From Deltaproteobacteria bacterium (GTDB taxonomy: Bacteria; Myxococcota; XYA12-FULL-58-9): a stretch of 64,000 nt of DNA. The notes below the pieces were generated by a model. The model did not search any database. It saw nothing but the letters and a program-made list of their open reading frames with translations, and was not told the DNA's origin. The position numbers and the translations under genes are program-made. The stretch spans positions 1 to 64,000 of the forward strand of contig JACRCV010000013.1 in the NCBI GenBank assembly GCA_016218825.1, written 5' to 3'. The first letter of the stretch is position 1. Every line of letters begins with the position of its first letter. Of the stretch, positions 36,089 to 46,400 are shown one piece after another.

Positions 36089-37815
36089 CGCCGCAGGTCG
36101 ATGTCCATCACCTGCCGCTCCCCGGCGCGCACGACGATCGAGCGCTCAACCTTGCCCAACGCCGGATGCGTCACGACCACCGCGTGACGCCCGGGCGGCA
36201 ACGTCAAGACCCGCAGCACCGGGGTGTTGCCCTTCTCGAGCCCGTCCACGGTCACCGTGCCCCACGGCCGGATCCGAAACTCGAGCGTGCCGGGCTCTCT
36301 GCCGGATCGGGAGGCGGCGCTCTTCCGCGGCGCCTGCGGCAAACCGGCGTCGATCTTGTCGGCGACCTCAGACTCCAGCACCGCGCCCGTCTGCGGCTCG
36401 GCGCCGAACGGCTGGACGTCGGGCCCGCCGAGACTCGGGGGCGGCGGCGGCATGATCGACGGCGCCGGCGGCGGCGGCGGCGGTGATTGCCCGAGCGGTC
36501 CGCCGGGCGGCACGTAGCCCGGCAGCGCGGTGGCCGGGAGACTCTCCGAGGCCACCGACTCGATGGTGCTGCCGCGCTCCCGCTTGATGATGATCGCCGC
36601 CACCGAGATCAGGCAGAACACGAGGACGACCACGATCGCCGCCAGCGCGTTCTTCGACAACACCGGGGCCGGCGCGGCCTGCGGCGCTGCACCCGCTGCG
36701 GGCGCCGCGACCCACGCTGCGACCGGCACCACGAGGCCGGGTCGCAGCAGCGTCTCGGTCGGCAGGGCGTCGTCGACGTCGCGCGCCGGCGCCCGATCAC
36801 GCTCGGCACCCTTTCGCGACCAGCCGCCACGCTCCGGGCCGAGGAGCAACGTCTGCTCGGCGCCCGGCGACGGCGGCACCGCGAGCCGCGACGACGCGGG
36901 CTCGGGGGCCCGAGGCTCCGGATCGCGTCCGGCCAGGTAGTCGGTCATCAGCCGTCGATAGCTGACGACACCGCGCTGCCGCAGCCAGCCGTCGAGCTCC
37001 GCGAAGATCCCGGCGGCCGTCGGCCGCAGCTTGATCTCCTTCTGCAGACAGCGCATCACGATCGCCTGGAGCTCGGCGCCGACCCGGGCGCAGGTCGTCT
37101 CCACCGGTTCGTGCTCGACGTCGACGATCCGGCGCAGGACCTCCACGGGATCGGACGGCACCGCGAACGGCGAGTCACCGGCGATCATGCAATGCAGCAA
37201 CGAGCCGAAGGCGAACACGTCGGTGTGCGGGCCGACCTCGCGCTCCAGCACCTGCTCCGGAGCCATGAACATCGGCGTGCCGACCAGCTGGGTCTTGGCC
37301 CGGGCGACCGTGGCGCCGAGCTGGTCGGGATCGCGAAACGCCTTGGCGACGCCGAAGTCGGCGAGCAGGATCCGGCCGCTCGCCTCGATCATCACGTTCG
37401 CCGGCTTCAGGTCCCGATGCATGACCCCGTGCTCGTGCGCGTGCGCGAGCGCCGCGGCGAGGGCCCACGCCAACACGCCGACGACGAGCTCCGGCAGCTC
37501 GCCCTTGTCCTTCATCAATTGGTCGAGGTTCTTGCCGTCGACGAGCTCCATCACCAGGTAGGTCGGCTGCTCGTTCGCCCCCGAGTAGTCGTAGACCTGG
37601 ACGATGTGCTCGTGCCGCAGGCCGGCCACGGCCCGGGCCTCGCGGTGAAACATGAGGGCGCCCGAGTCGCCGGCGCTCTTCTCATTCAGGATCTTGACCG
37701 CGACGTCGCGCAACAGCCGAGTGTCCCTGGCGCGATGCACCGTCGCCATCCCTCCGGCACCAATGCGGGAGAGAAGCTCGTAGCGTCCGCCGAGGATGGA
37801 GTGGGTCATGGTCAT
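36085..37815 (-). CDS. Membrane Ser/Thr protein kinase with C-terminal PEGA domain
   Basis: The 576-residue kinase starts at the ATG at 37815 (MTMTHSILGGRYELLSRIG); longer upstream frames are shadows. The kinase domain spans about residues 10-275, with GAGGMATVHRA, His133-Arg-Asp135 in HRDLKPAN, and DFGVAK. A Pro/Ala linker follows, then one membrane helix near residues 387-409. A Pro-rich outer segment and a PEGA domain (about 507-576, ending DIDLRR) lie outside. PEGA domains are thought to contact surface structures or cell wall. It is divergent from the hypothetical gene at 37888. Confidence 0.92.
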   Translation of the reverse strand: MTMTHSILGGRYELLSRIGAGGMATVHRARDTRLLRDVAVKILNEKSAGDSGALMFHREARAVAGLRHEHIVQVYDYSGANEQPTYLVMELVDGKNLDQLMKDKGELPELVVGVLAWALAAALAHAHEHGVMHRDLKPANVMIEASGRILLADFGVAKAFRDPDQLGATVARAKTQLVGTPMFMAPEQVLEREVGPHTDVFAFGSLLHCMIAGDSPFAVPSDPVEVLRRIVDVEHEPVETTCARVGAELQAIVMRCLQKEIKLRPTAAGIFAELDGWLRQRGVVSYRRLMTDYLAGRDPEPRAPEPASSRLAVPPSPGAEQTLLLGPERGGWSRKGAERDRAPARDVDDALPTETLLRPGLVVPVAAWVAAPAAGAAPQAAPAPVLSKNALAAIVVVLVFCLISVAAIIIKRERGSTIESVASESLPATALPGYVPPGGPLGQSPPPPPPAPSIMPPPPPSLGGPDVQPFGAEPQTGAVLESEVADKIDAGLPQAPRKSAASRSGREPGTLEFRIRPWGTVTVDGLEKGNTPVLRVLTLPPGRHAVVVTHPALGKVERSIVVRAGERQVMDIDLRR

Positions 37816-37887
37816 GGGGCGGTAGTGCCGGGCCCCGAAAGATAGTAGAATGACGCCGTCGTCAGAGACAAGCGTACGGTCACCACC

Positions 37888-38397
37888 ATGGTCCTCAAAC
37901 GTCCGAGCACCCTCCCCGAGCAGCCGCAGCGTCGCGCCCCCGAGCCTGACGTCGAGCTCGTCGAGCAGCTGGTGAAGAAGAGCCTCGACATCAACCCCGA
38001 CCTGCGCGACGGCAAGAACACCCACCAGGTGATGCAGGACCTGAAGCGCCAGGCGGTGGCGCGCTCGAAGGAGGGTGGCGCCGGAGGTGGCATCGCCGCG
38101 CCCCGAGGCAACCTCGCCGAGCGCCGCCGCGGCACGATCGCGTTCTTCTTCGAGCAGAAGGCCAGCGACTTCGAGACCGCGGTCGCCGACGTCACGGCGC
38201 GCGAGCGGCTGCTGCAGCAAGAGAAGCAGGCGCTGCGCGACCAGGTGGTGGGCGACCTGGCGGACTTCTTCGCGCTGATGGCGGGCGGCATCCAGAGCCC
38301 GGAGGCGAAGGACGTGATTCGCGAAAACCGGCCGTTCTTGTCCAAGCTCGGGATCACCGAGGCGGACCTCGTGGCCGCAGCCAGCCGACGCAAGTAG
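37888..38397 (+). CDS. Hypothetical protein, upstream partner of radical SAM gene
   Basis: This 169-residue soluble, helix-rich protein contains no Cys. I do not recognise it. The N-terminus is Pro/Arg-rich. A helical region (VELVEQLVKKSLDINPDL) follows, then a Gly-rich linker and a long charged helix (ARERLLQQEKQALRDQVVGDL). It ends FLSKLGITEADLVAAASRRK. The radical SAM gene starts 21 bases after its stop in the same direction, so the two are probably co-transcribed. It could be an accessory factor; it does not look like a typical RiPP precursor. Confidence 0.6.
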   Translation: MVLKRPSTLPEQPQRRAPEPDVELVEQLVKKSLDINPDLRDGKNTHQVMQDLKRQAVARSKEGGAGGGIAAPRGNLAERRRGTIAFFFEQKASDFETAVADVTARERLLQQEKQALRDQVVGDLADFFALMAGGIQSPEAKDVIRENRPFLSKLGITEADLVAAASRRK

Positions 38398-38418
38398 CGC
38401 CGGGCGCGCAGGACGCCG

Positions 38419-39768
38419 TTGAGCACAGTGGCGGACACGACCTCGGGGGTGGCGACGGCGGGCACCCCTCTGCCCGAGCCGGCCACCCGCGTCCGCCACG
38501 CCCGCCTGCGCGCCCTGCGGCTGCACCTGCGGCTGGGAGATCCGAGCCTGCTGTGGGTCAACGGTAGCCGGCTGTTTCATCTGAACGCCGCCTCGACGGC
38601 GGTGTGGGCGGCGCTGATCGAGGTGCTCAACCTGCCCTGGGACCACATCGACGAGGGGCGCCTGCAGCAGGCAATGACAGAGCGCCTCGCCGAGCGCCAG
38701 CCGGACGCGGCAGCGCAGGCGGTGCTCGCCGGGTTCCGGCCGGTGTTGTCCGGCCTGCTCGAGACCGCGGTGCGCGGGTCCACACTGCGGCCGATGGACT
38801 TCGCGACCGCGGACTTCGCGCCGCGCCGCTGGACGGCGCCCGCGAAGGCCATCGTGGCGCTGACGCACCGCTGCAACAACGACTGCTACTTCTGCTATGC
38901 CGACGGCTCGCGCCGGACCGTCGAGCTGACGACCGCAGAGTGGAAGCAAGCGCTGGATCGCCTCTGGGATCACGGCGTGCCGCAGCTGGTATTCTCCGGC
39001 GGCGAGCCGACGCTGGTCCGCGAGCTCGTCGAGCTCGTCCGCCATGCCCGCAGGTTCCACACCGGGCTCATCACCAACGGCCGTCGACTCGCGGCGCTGG
39101 CGCCCGCGCTCAGGGACGCCGGCCTCGACTACGTGCAGGTGAGCCTCGAGTCGCACGATGCCGACGTCCATGACCGGATGGTGGGCGCGCGCGGCGCGTG
39201 GCGCCAGGCGTGCGCGGGTCTGCGCGAGGCCGTCGGTCGTGGACTGCGGGTCTCGACGAACGCGACGCTCACCGCCGACAACCTGGCAGAGCTTCCGGAG
39301 CTGATCTCGTTCGCGCGATCGCTGGGCGTCACGTCGATGTCGTGCAACGGCCTCGTGAAGACCGGCCGCGGCCGGGGCGCGGCGAGCGACAACGGCCTGT
39401 CGGGGGCGGATCTCAACCGCTTCTTGGCCAAGGCATTGGCGACAGCCAAGGAGGTGGGCGTCCGCCTTCACTGGCTGTCGAGCCCGTGCCACAAGGACTT
39501 CGACCCCACGCTGCTCGGACTACGGGCGACCCAGTGCTCCGCGGCGCAGTACGAGCTGAACATCGAGCCGGACGGTTCGGTGACGCCGTGTCAGTCGTGG
39601 CTCAAGGACGTGGTCGGCAACATTCTCGCCGACCCGTGGGAGGCCATCTGGAACCATCCGGTGTGCGTCGGCTTCCGTGAACGCCGCTTCGCGCTCGACC
39701 GCCCCGAGTGCGCCTCGTGCGCCCTGTTGCAGGGCTGCGGCGGCGGCTGTCCCCTCTCGTACGACTGA
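38419..39768 (+). CDS. Radical SAM/SPASM-type protein
   Basis: This 449-residue enzyme starts at a TTG with AGGA five bases upstream. Residues 30-115 resemble a PqqD-like peptide-recognition region (LLWVNGSRLFHLNAASTAVW). The radical SAM core carries Cys152-x3-Cys156-x2-Cys159 in THRCNNDCYFCY and the GGEPTL motif. The C-terminal ~75 residues are Cys-rich with a SPASM-like layout (QCSAAQYELNIEPDGSVTPC, then CASCALLQGCGGGCP). SPASM proteins with an N-terminal recognition domain usually modify ribosomal peptides or enzymes. Two long calpain-family genes follow on the same strand and are candidate substrates or partners, by context only. Confidence 0.88.
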   Translation: MSTVADTTSGVATAGTPLPEPATRVRHARLRALRLHLRLGDPSLLWVNGSRLFHLNAASTAVWAALIEVLNLPWDHIDEGRLQQAMTERLAERQPDAAAQAVLAGFRPVLSGLLETAVRGSTLRPMDFATADFAPRRWTAPAKAIVALTHRCNNDCYFCYADGSRRTVELTTAEWKQALDRLWDHGVPQLVFSGGEPTLVRELVELVRHARRFHTGLITNGRRLAALAPALRDAGLDYVQVSLESHDADVHDRMVGARGAWRQACAGLREAVGRGLRVSTNATLTADNLAELPELISFARSLGVTSMSCNGLVKTGRGRGAASDNGLSGADLNRFLAKALATAKEVGVRLHWLSSPCHKDFDPTLLGLRATQCSAAQYELNIEPDGSVTPCQSWLKDVVGNILADPWEAIWNHPVCVGFRERRFALDRPECASCALLQGCGGGCPLSYD

Positions 39769-39770
39769 CA

Positions 39771-39798
39771 CGGCGGGCGGTCCCCCGTGAACGGTAAC
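39771..39798 (+). repeat. 28-bp dispersed repeat, copy 1
   Basis: This 28-base stretch begins two bases after the radical SAM stop. It is identical, in reverse complement, to 63565-63592. It contains GGTCCCCCGTGAACGGTAAC. The copies flank a 23.8-kb block. Both copies lie just downstream of a coding region. No terminator U-tract follows. Confidence 0.75.
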
Positions 39799-39821
39799 CA
39801 GTTTGTTAACCAGCCGGCCGC

Positions 39822-39891
39822 CGTTCGCTGTATGACCTGGTACTTTCCCGCCCCGCCCTCCGCTCGGAGGGCCGACATAGGTCCTTGACCC
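39822..39891 (+). promoter_or_regulatory. Conserved leader with hairpin, before first calpain gene
   Basis: This ~70-base block is repeated before the second calpain gene (43341-43411). It has TGTATGA with a C-rich tract, a stem CCCTCC-GCTC-GGAGGG (39856-39871), then ACATAGGTCCTTGACCC (39875-39891, 17 bases identical in both). Stem changes between the copies preserve pairing, which suggests an RNA or cruciform structure. It lies about 90 bases before the start codon. It could be a regulatory leader, a promoter region or an attenuator. Confidence 0.6.
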
Positions 39892-39977
39892 CCGCGCCGA
39901 AGTGAGGCGCAAATCCCCCATTCCGATGGCTGGAGCTTCAAGTCACGCCTGTGACCTGACCCACGAGGAGGAGTTCG

Positions 39978-42900
39978 ATGAGCAGCGTTTCTGGACCAGG
40001 CTCGATGCGCCCCGGCGGCCTTCCCGGCAGCCAACCCTCGACCCAACCCTCCTCGACCCGGCCGGTGACGGCCAAGACCACGCCCGAGGCCGGCCAAGCG
40101 CGACCCGCGAAGGGCGTCGTAGGACAAGCACCCACCGACGCGGTGGGCGGCGCTCGACGCCCGGTGGCCGCGAAAGAAGCAGCACCGTCGGCCGAGGCCA
40201 CGGCACTGGGGATGACACAGCTCGGCGGCCAGGAGGCGGCGCGACAGCTCGGCGCCTTGATCGCCAAGGCGGGCGCGATGACCGGCAAGGAGGCCGCGGA
40301 GCGTGGGGACGTCGACATCCGCACCGGCAGCGGCGGGCGCTTCGGCCTGACCTCCGGCACGATGACGAACCTGGGCCGCGGCATGGCCACGATCTTCAAG
40401 TCCGGCGACGCCGATCTGCAGCGGCGCGCTGCCCTGCTGTTGCGGGCGATCGGCGACGCGGCCAAGGTCGGTCTCCGTGGCCCGAACCCGCCCCGAGGCG
40501 GCCGGGAGATCCCGGCGGCCGAAGCGCGCGCCGCGATGCTCAACAGCATCACCGGTCTCGCGCAGCCGGGCACGCGGCGGATCTGGACCGCGATCGAGAC
40601 CGCCTTCGTGCAGCTCAACGCCCGGGCGATGGCCGGGCTCAAGGGGCGCAAGCCGGCGGCGGGCGCCTCGGAGCCCGACTACGACGGCAGCGCGACCTAC
40701 GGCGGTGGACCGGCTTCCTGGACCAACCTCGCGGGTCACGAGCTCTTCGACTTCGACGGGATCAGCTCCGACCGCGTGCTGCAGAGCATGCTGGGAGACT
40801 GCTACCTGCTCTCGGCGCTCGCGGCCGTGGCCCTCAAGGATCCCAAGGCGATCGAGAACATGATCAAGTACAACGCCGAGAGCGGCCAGTACGAGGTCAG
40901 CTTCTACGCGGTCGAGCCGGCCCCCGGTGGCGAGCAGGGTGAGCTGGAGCTCGTGAAGCCGCTCAAGAAGGTGACCATCGAGGTCGACCCTTCCGTGCTC
41001 GTGGACGAGGACGGCAAAGCCGTGGGCGCCGCCGTGATCGACGCCGACGGTGACGGTTTGCAGGCGATCGGCATCAACCTGATCGAGAAGGCGTTCGCGC
41101 TCTACAACGACCAGTTGCGCGCCAAGTACCCAGGAATGCTGATGTTCGGCCTCGGCGAAGGCAGCGGCTACAACGGCATCAACGTCGGCTATCCCGACAT
41201 GGCGCTGCTCGCGATCACCGGCAAGGCCACGAGCTGGGATCTGGTGCCGGCGACCGCGATCGACCTGTGGGACACGCTGTCGGCCGCGAACACCGGCGAG
41301 CCGGTGATGCTCGGCGCCAAGAACGACGTCGACCTCGCGGCGACCGGGATCGTCCCCGGCCACGCCTACACGGTGCTCGGCACCTGCGAGGTGGACGGCG
41401 TCCTGTACGTCTGCCTGCGCAACCCGTGGGGGGCCGTAGAGCCCGGGTCCGAGGACGGCGCCAACGGCGACAACGACGGCATCTTCATGGTGAGGAAAGA
41501 CGACCTCGAGAGCCACTTCGCCGCGGTCTACTTCCAGGCCACGGCGCCGGCGAAGGGCGCCACCGCCCAGATCGGCGACTACTCCAACATCGGCGCGGCG
41601 CTGCAGACCTACGTCGCGATCGCCGCCGCGCAGGGCCAGGACGCCGCCAGCACGACCGCCGCGCTCGCGCCGAACGGCGCCCCTGCCGGGTTCAAGGTCA
41701 GCTATGACGTCAACGCATTGGTCGAGGCGGTGCTGCGCGAATCCTACATGCAGACCACCTACGACCTCGCCTACCAGGCCGAGAAGGTCCGCTTCTACAA
41801 CGACATGAAGAAGGCGATCCGCGAGCAGCTCTCGGTCTACAACAGGATCGCCGCGGACCTCGCCGGGGTCGCCGACGAGGACGCCGGCACGACCAACCTC
41901 GCCGGCGTCAACACCGCGCCCCCCGAAGAGCCCGACGGCGCCGCACCGGCGACCGGCAGCGGAACCGACGACACCGACCCGACGAACTCGGGTGGCACAG
42001 CGGCGCTGACGCCGTCCGACCCGGAGTTCTACGTCGAGTCGACCACCGACCGGGCGCAGAACTACCCGGCAAAGCACGTCGCGGTGACCGAGTTCACCAC
42101 CCTCTTCGGCGAGGAAGACTCGCACACCCTGACGAAGATGGAGGACTACCTGAAGGACCCGGCGGCCCAGACGCGCCTGCTCGCCGTGCTGCCGTACATG
42201 ACCGCAGACGAGGTGCAGCACCTCATCAAGAGCCTGGGCGGCGGCGACATGATCGTCCTGCCCGAGCTGCAGCCGCTGTTGACCAAGATCGCTGCGGCCC
42301 TCACCCCGGGCCAGTTCCTCGACTTCGCGATGAAGTACGGGCTCCCGGGCGGGCAGTTCAAGGACGCCTTCGAGGCCCGCCAGAGCTCGGTCATCGCCGC
42401 GGCGGAGGTCGCAACCGGCGAGTCGCTGGAGAACAAAGACATCAAAGACGTCCGCAACGCGTGGTTCGATCACGTCGGTAGCCAGAAGCTCGCCGCCGCC
42501 GACAGCCCCGAGGAGTTCCTGGACCTGGCGATGGACGGGGTCGACGGCGCGATGGCGAAGCTGCTCGAAGCGGCGCCCGACCTCGGGAGCGAAGAGCTCA
42601 TCGCGTTGTTCACCCGGCTCTCGGAGGGCAGCTCGTCGGTGAGCAAGAAGACGCTCGCGGTCGAGCTCACGAACGTGCTCGCACCGCGGCAACTGGTGAG
42701 CATCTACGACGCGATCATCAAGCTCACGTGGCCGCAGCCCCTATTCGGCGGCTACGGCGCGCACAAGAAGAACACCGTCCAGAACGCGCTCGAGAACGTC
42801 CTGGCCGGTGCGGTCAAGTCGCTGGAAGCGGAAACCGGCAAGGTCTTCATCGGCATGGGCGCGACCGCGATCGACGCCGAAATCAAGAAGTACGACGCCG

Positions 42901-43319
42901 ACAAGGTCGCCGCGGCGGCCGCGGCCGCCGAAGCCGCCGCGGCAGCAGCAGCAGCAGCCAGCGCCGCGCCCGACGGCGACCTCGCCACCGCGAGCGGCGC
43001 CGACACCGCGGCCGGGGCGATCGGGGCCCCGGTGCTCGACATGGACCCCGACGACGGCAGCGTCGACGCGATCAAGCTCATCGACGAGCCGCCGTTCATC
43101 GTCGCCAGCGGCGAGAAGCTCGACACCAAGGCGAAGCTGGACGCGGCCATCAAAGAGCTGGAGCAGCAGCTCAACAGCGTCGGCGATGACGCTCAGCTCG
43201 CCAACGTCGATCTGCAGAACGTGCTACAAAAGCAGCAGCAGACGATGCAGCTACTCTCGACCATCAGCAAGATGCTTCACGACACGGCGCTCGCGGTCAT
43301 CCGCAAGATCGGCGGCTAA
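39978..43319 (+). CDS. Calpain-family cysteine protease, large paralogue A
   Basis: A 1113-residue protein with GAGGAGGAG before the ATG. Residues 1-75 are Ser/Pro/Gly-rich and lack a classical signal peptide. The calpain (C2) domain has the full triad: Cys275 in LGDCYLLSALAAVA, His462 in PGHAYTV and Asn482 in LRNPWG. A helical module begins near residue 683 (FYVESTTDRAQNYPAKH), with an Ala-rich coiled segment around 975-990. The C-terminal 50 residues are nearly identical to those of paralogue B. Calpains are intracellular or secreted proteases, and Ca2+ dependence is not certain here. It follows the radical SAM gene. Confidence 0.88.
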   Translation: MSSVSGPGSMRPGGLPGSQPSTQPSSTRPVTAKTTPEAGQARPAKGVVGQAPTDAVGGARRPVAAKEAAPSAEATALGMTQLGGQEAARQLGALIAKAGAMTGKEAAERGDVDIRTGSGGRFGLTSGTMTNLGRGMATIFKSGDADLQRRAALLLRAIGDAAKVGLRGPNPPRGGREIPAAEARAAMLNSITGLAQPGTRRIWTAIETAFVQLNARAMAGLKGRKPAAGASEPDYDGSATYGGGPASWTNLAGHELFDFDGISSDRVLQSMLGDCYLLSALAAVALKDPKAIENMIKYNAESGQYEVSFYAVEPAPGGEQGELELVKPLKKVTIEVDPSVLVDEDGKAVGAAVIDADGDGLQAIGINLIEKAFALYNDQLRAKYPGMLMFGLGEGSGYNGINVGYPDMALLAITGKATSWDLVPATAIDLWDTLSAANTGEPVMLGAKNDVDLAATGIVPGHAYTVLGTCEVDGVLYVCLRNPWGAVEPGSEDGANGDNDGIFMVRKDDLESHFAAVYFQATAPAKGATAQIGDYSNIGAALQTYVAIAAAQGQDAASTTAALAPNGAPAGFKVSYDVNALVEAVLRESYMQTTYDLAYQAEKVRFYNDMKKAIREQLSVYNRIAADLAGVADEDAGTTNLAGVNTAPPEEPDGAAPATGSGTDDTDPTNSGGTAALTPSDPEFYVESTTDRAQNYPAKHVAVTEFTTLFGEEDSHTLTKMEDYLKDPAAQTRLLAVLPYMTADEVQHLIKSLGGGDMIVLPELQPLLTKIAAALTPGQFLDFAMKYGLPGGQFKDAFEARQSSVIAAAEVATGESLENKDIKDVRNAWFDHVGSQKLAAADSPEEFLDLAMDGVDGAMAKLLEAAPDLGSEELIALFTRLSEGSSSVSKKTLAVELTNVLAPRQLVSIYDAIIKLTWPQPLFGGYGAHKKNTVQNALENVLAGAVKSLEAETGKVFIGMGATAIDAEIKKYDADKVAAAAAAAEAAAAAAAAASAAPDGDLATASGADTAAGAIGAPVLDMDPDDGSVDAIKLIDEPPFIVASGEKLDTKAKLDAAIKELEQQLNSVGDDAQLANVDLQNVLQKQQQTMQLLSTISKMLHDTALAVIRKIGG

Positions 43320-43340
43320 CTTCGTCAACCAAGAGGTCTC

Positions 43341-43411
43341 CGCTCGTTGTATGAACCTGTACTTCCCCGCCCACGTCCCCCGCTCGGGGGGCCTACATAG
43401 GTCCTTGACCC
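43341..43411 (+). promoter_or_regulatory. Conserved leader with hairpin, before second calpain gene
   Basis: This is the second copy of the 39822-39891 leader. The stem is CCCCC (43377-43381) and GGGGG (43386-43390) with the same GCTC loop, plus a T-G wobble outside. The third pair from the loop is T-A in copy 1 and C-G here, a compensatory change. ACATAGGTCCTTGACCC follows at 43395-43411. The copies probably arose with duplication of the calpain gene, yet the element stayed conserved while flanks diverged. Confidence 0.6.
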
Positions 43412-43496
43412 AGAGCGCCGGAGCGCGGCGCCAATCCCCGAAACATCGGCTCGGCTTGCGGTCGACAGCGACCGCGGCGCCCGAGGAGGAGCTACG

Positions 43497-46400
43497 ATGA
43501 GCAACATCTCTGGACCAGGCTCGACGCGCCCCGGCAGAACGCCCGCAACTCCGGCGACCGCGAGACCGGCGGCGCCACCCGCCGCGACGACGCGCCCGGG
43601 CGCACCGACGGTCGGCCTGCAGAAGGCGCCGGCGCGCGCACCGACCGGTGTCGTGGGGCAGACGCCCACGGACGGAATTACCGTTGAAAAACGCTCCACT
43701 GCAGCCAAAGAGGCGGCGCCGGCCGCGACGTCCAAGGCGATCGGCGCGGTGCAGATCGGCGGCCAGGAGACGGTGCCTCAGCTCGGCGCTCTGGTCGCCA
43801 AGGCCGGCGCGGTCACCGGCGCCGCGGTGGCCGAGCGCGGCGACGTCGACATCAACCTCCTCGGCGGGGGCCTGTTCAGCCTGAGCCCGAGCTCGATGGC
43901 GTCGATCGGCCGCGGGCTTGCCCACATCTTCAAGACCGGCGACGTCGACGCCCAGCGCCGCGCCGGGCTGCTCTTGCGCGCGGTCGCCGACGCCGCGAAG
44001 GTGGAGCTGCACGGCGTGAAGCCCCCGAGGAAGCAGGGCGAGATCCCGGCGCCCGCGGCGCGCGCCGCGACGCTCGACAGCCTCGAGAACCTGGTGTCGC
44101 CGCGGACCGCGAAGATCTGGACGGGCATCGAGGCGGCGTTCGTGGAGCTGAACGCGCGCACGTTGAGCTCGCTCAAAGGCCGGAAGCCGGCGGCGGGCGC
44201 CGTGAACCCCGACTACGACGGCACCGCGGCGTACGGTGGTGGCCCGGCGAGCTGGATTTCGGTCGCCGGCTACGAGCTCTGGGACTTCGACGGCATCAAC
44301 GCCGACCGCGTGCTGCAGAACTCGCTCGGCGACTGCTTCTTGCTGTCGGCGCTGGCCGCGGTGGCGCTCAAGGATCCGCAGGCGATCGAGAAGATGGTGG
44401 CGTACAACGCCGCGAAGGGCGTCTACGAGGTCAGCTTCTACGCGGTCGCGCCGTTGCCCGGCGGCGAGCAGGGTGAGCTGCAGCTGGTGCAGCCGCTCGA
44501 GAAGGTGATCATCGAGGTCGATCCGTCGGTGCTCGTCGACGCGACCGGACAGTCGGTCGGCGCCGGCGTGATCGACGCCGATCAGGACGGGCTGCCCGCG
44601 ATCGGCATCAACCTGATCGAGAAGGCGTTTGCGATCTACAACGACCAGCTGCGCGCCCAATACCCGGGCCAGGCGATGTTCGGGCTCGGCGCCGGCGGCG
44701 GCTACAACGGCATCAACACCGGCTATCCGGACATGGCGTTGTTGGCGCTCACCGGCAAGGCGACGAGCTGGGACCTGGTGCCGGCGACCGCGGTCGATCT
44801 GTGGGACACGATGTCGGCCGCCAACACCGGCGAGGCGGTGATCCTCGGCGCCAAGGCCGATCTCGACATGAGCGCCACGGGCATCGTCCCGGGCCACGCC
44901 TACACCGTGCTCGGCACGTGCGTGGTGGACGGGGTGGAGTACGTCTGCCTGCGCAACCCCTGGGGCGAGGTGGAGCCCAAGAGCGCGGCCGGCACCGTCG
45001 GCGCCAACGGCGCCAACGACGGCGTCTTCCTGCTGCCGAAGAGTGAGATCGACAAGTACTTCTCCGCGGTCTACTTCGACGCCGACGCCCCGGGCATCGG
45101 CGCCAGCGCCCAGCTCGGGGAGTACACCAACGTCGGCGCGGCGCTGCAGACCTACGTCGCGATCGCCTCGACGCACGGCGCCGACGTCGGCCAGCTCGAC
45201 GGCAAAGCCGCCGGCGCGCTGTTCGGCGGCTTCTCCGGCGGCGCGGGCTCCAACATCCATTACGACCCGAACGCCATCGTCCAGGCGGTCCTGCGCGAGT
45301 CGTACATGCAGACCACCTACGACCTGGCGTACCAGGCGGAGAAGGTCCGCTACTACAATGAGGTGAAGAAGGCGATCCGCGAGCAGCTCTCGGCCTTCAA
45401 CAAGATCAACGCGAGCCTCGCCGGCATCTCCGACGACGAAGCGGGGAACTACGACCTGGCCGGCAACGCCGTCGCCGGGGAGGATGGCCTCGACGGGATC
45501 GGCGGCTTGGGCTCGGGCGCCGCCAAGAACAACTTCCTGATCACCTCGGCCGAGGATCGGCTCGCGAACTACCCGGCGCAGCACCAGAAGATCGCGGCGT
45601 TCGAGCCGTACCTGCAAGGCACGGCGTCGCAGTCGCTGTCGGCGTACCTGCTCGGCGACGAGAACGCCTCGGCGAGCCGCATCAGCCAGCTGGTCGCGGT
45701 CATTCCCTTCATGACCCCCGACGAGCTCAAGAAGCTCTTCGATCAGCTCGGCCAGAACCTCAGCCTGGCGCCGACCGACGCCAAGTACACCGCGCTCGTC
45801 AACAAGCTCGTCGGCGCGATGACCAAGGCGCAGTTCTTCGCGGTGACCGGCGGCCAGACCGCCGCCGACGCCATCCAGGCACAGCAGGCGAACAAGCCGA
45901 CGCAGGCGGCCGGCAAGCCCGGCGCGGCGAGCGGCCAGCCGACGACCAGCGGCACGAAGCCCGCCCAGGGCGCCGGCAAGCCCCCCGACGCCAGCCAGAA
46001 ACAGGCGGTGGCAGGCTGGCCCAGCTGCTACAACGACTGCGTCAGCTGCATCACGCAGGAGCACGTGGAGAACGCCGTAAGTGTCGTGGCCAACACCGGT
46101 CCGAGCGTCACCTACAACGGCTACACCGTTACCGGGAGCGCGGTGGGCCTCACCGCCAGCAATGGCGAGACTTCCCTGTTGTTGACCTCGCTTGGAGGCG
46201 CCATTGACGTGACCCAGCCGCCGGCCCACCCGGAGGGCGGGCCGACCGGCCCGTCCATCGTCTCCGAGGCGCTGTTCGCGCGCGCCGCGACCGAGAAGGC
46301 GTGGCTCGAGACCGAGCTCGGCGTGTCGTTCGCCGGCAAGACCTGGGGCGAGGTCGTCACCGCGTACTACGAGTGGCGCGCGACCTCGGACACTGCGACG

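Noticed and set aside
37816-39492. N-terminal extension of the PEGA kinase frame
   Set aside because: It runs antisense through the hypothetical and radical SAM genes; the kinase starts at 37815 with a normal glycine loop.
39822-39891. Sigma54 or ECF sigma promoter in the calpain leaders
   Set aside because: GG-N10-GC spacing fails, and the GAAC/CGTC pair occurs only in the second copy.
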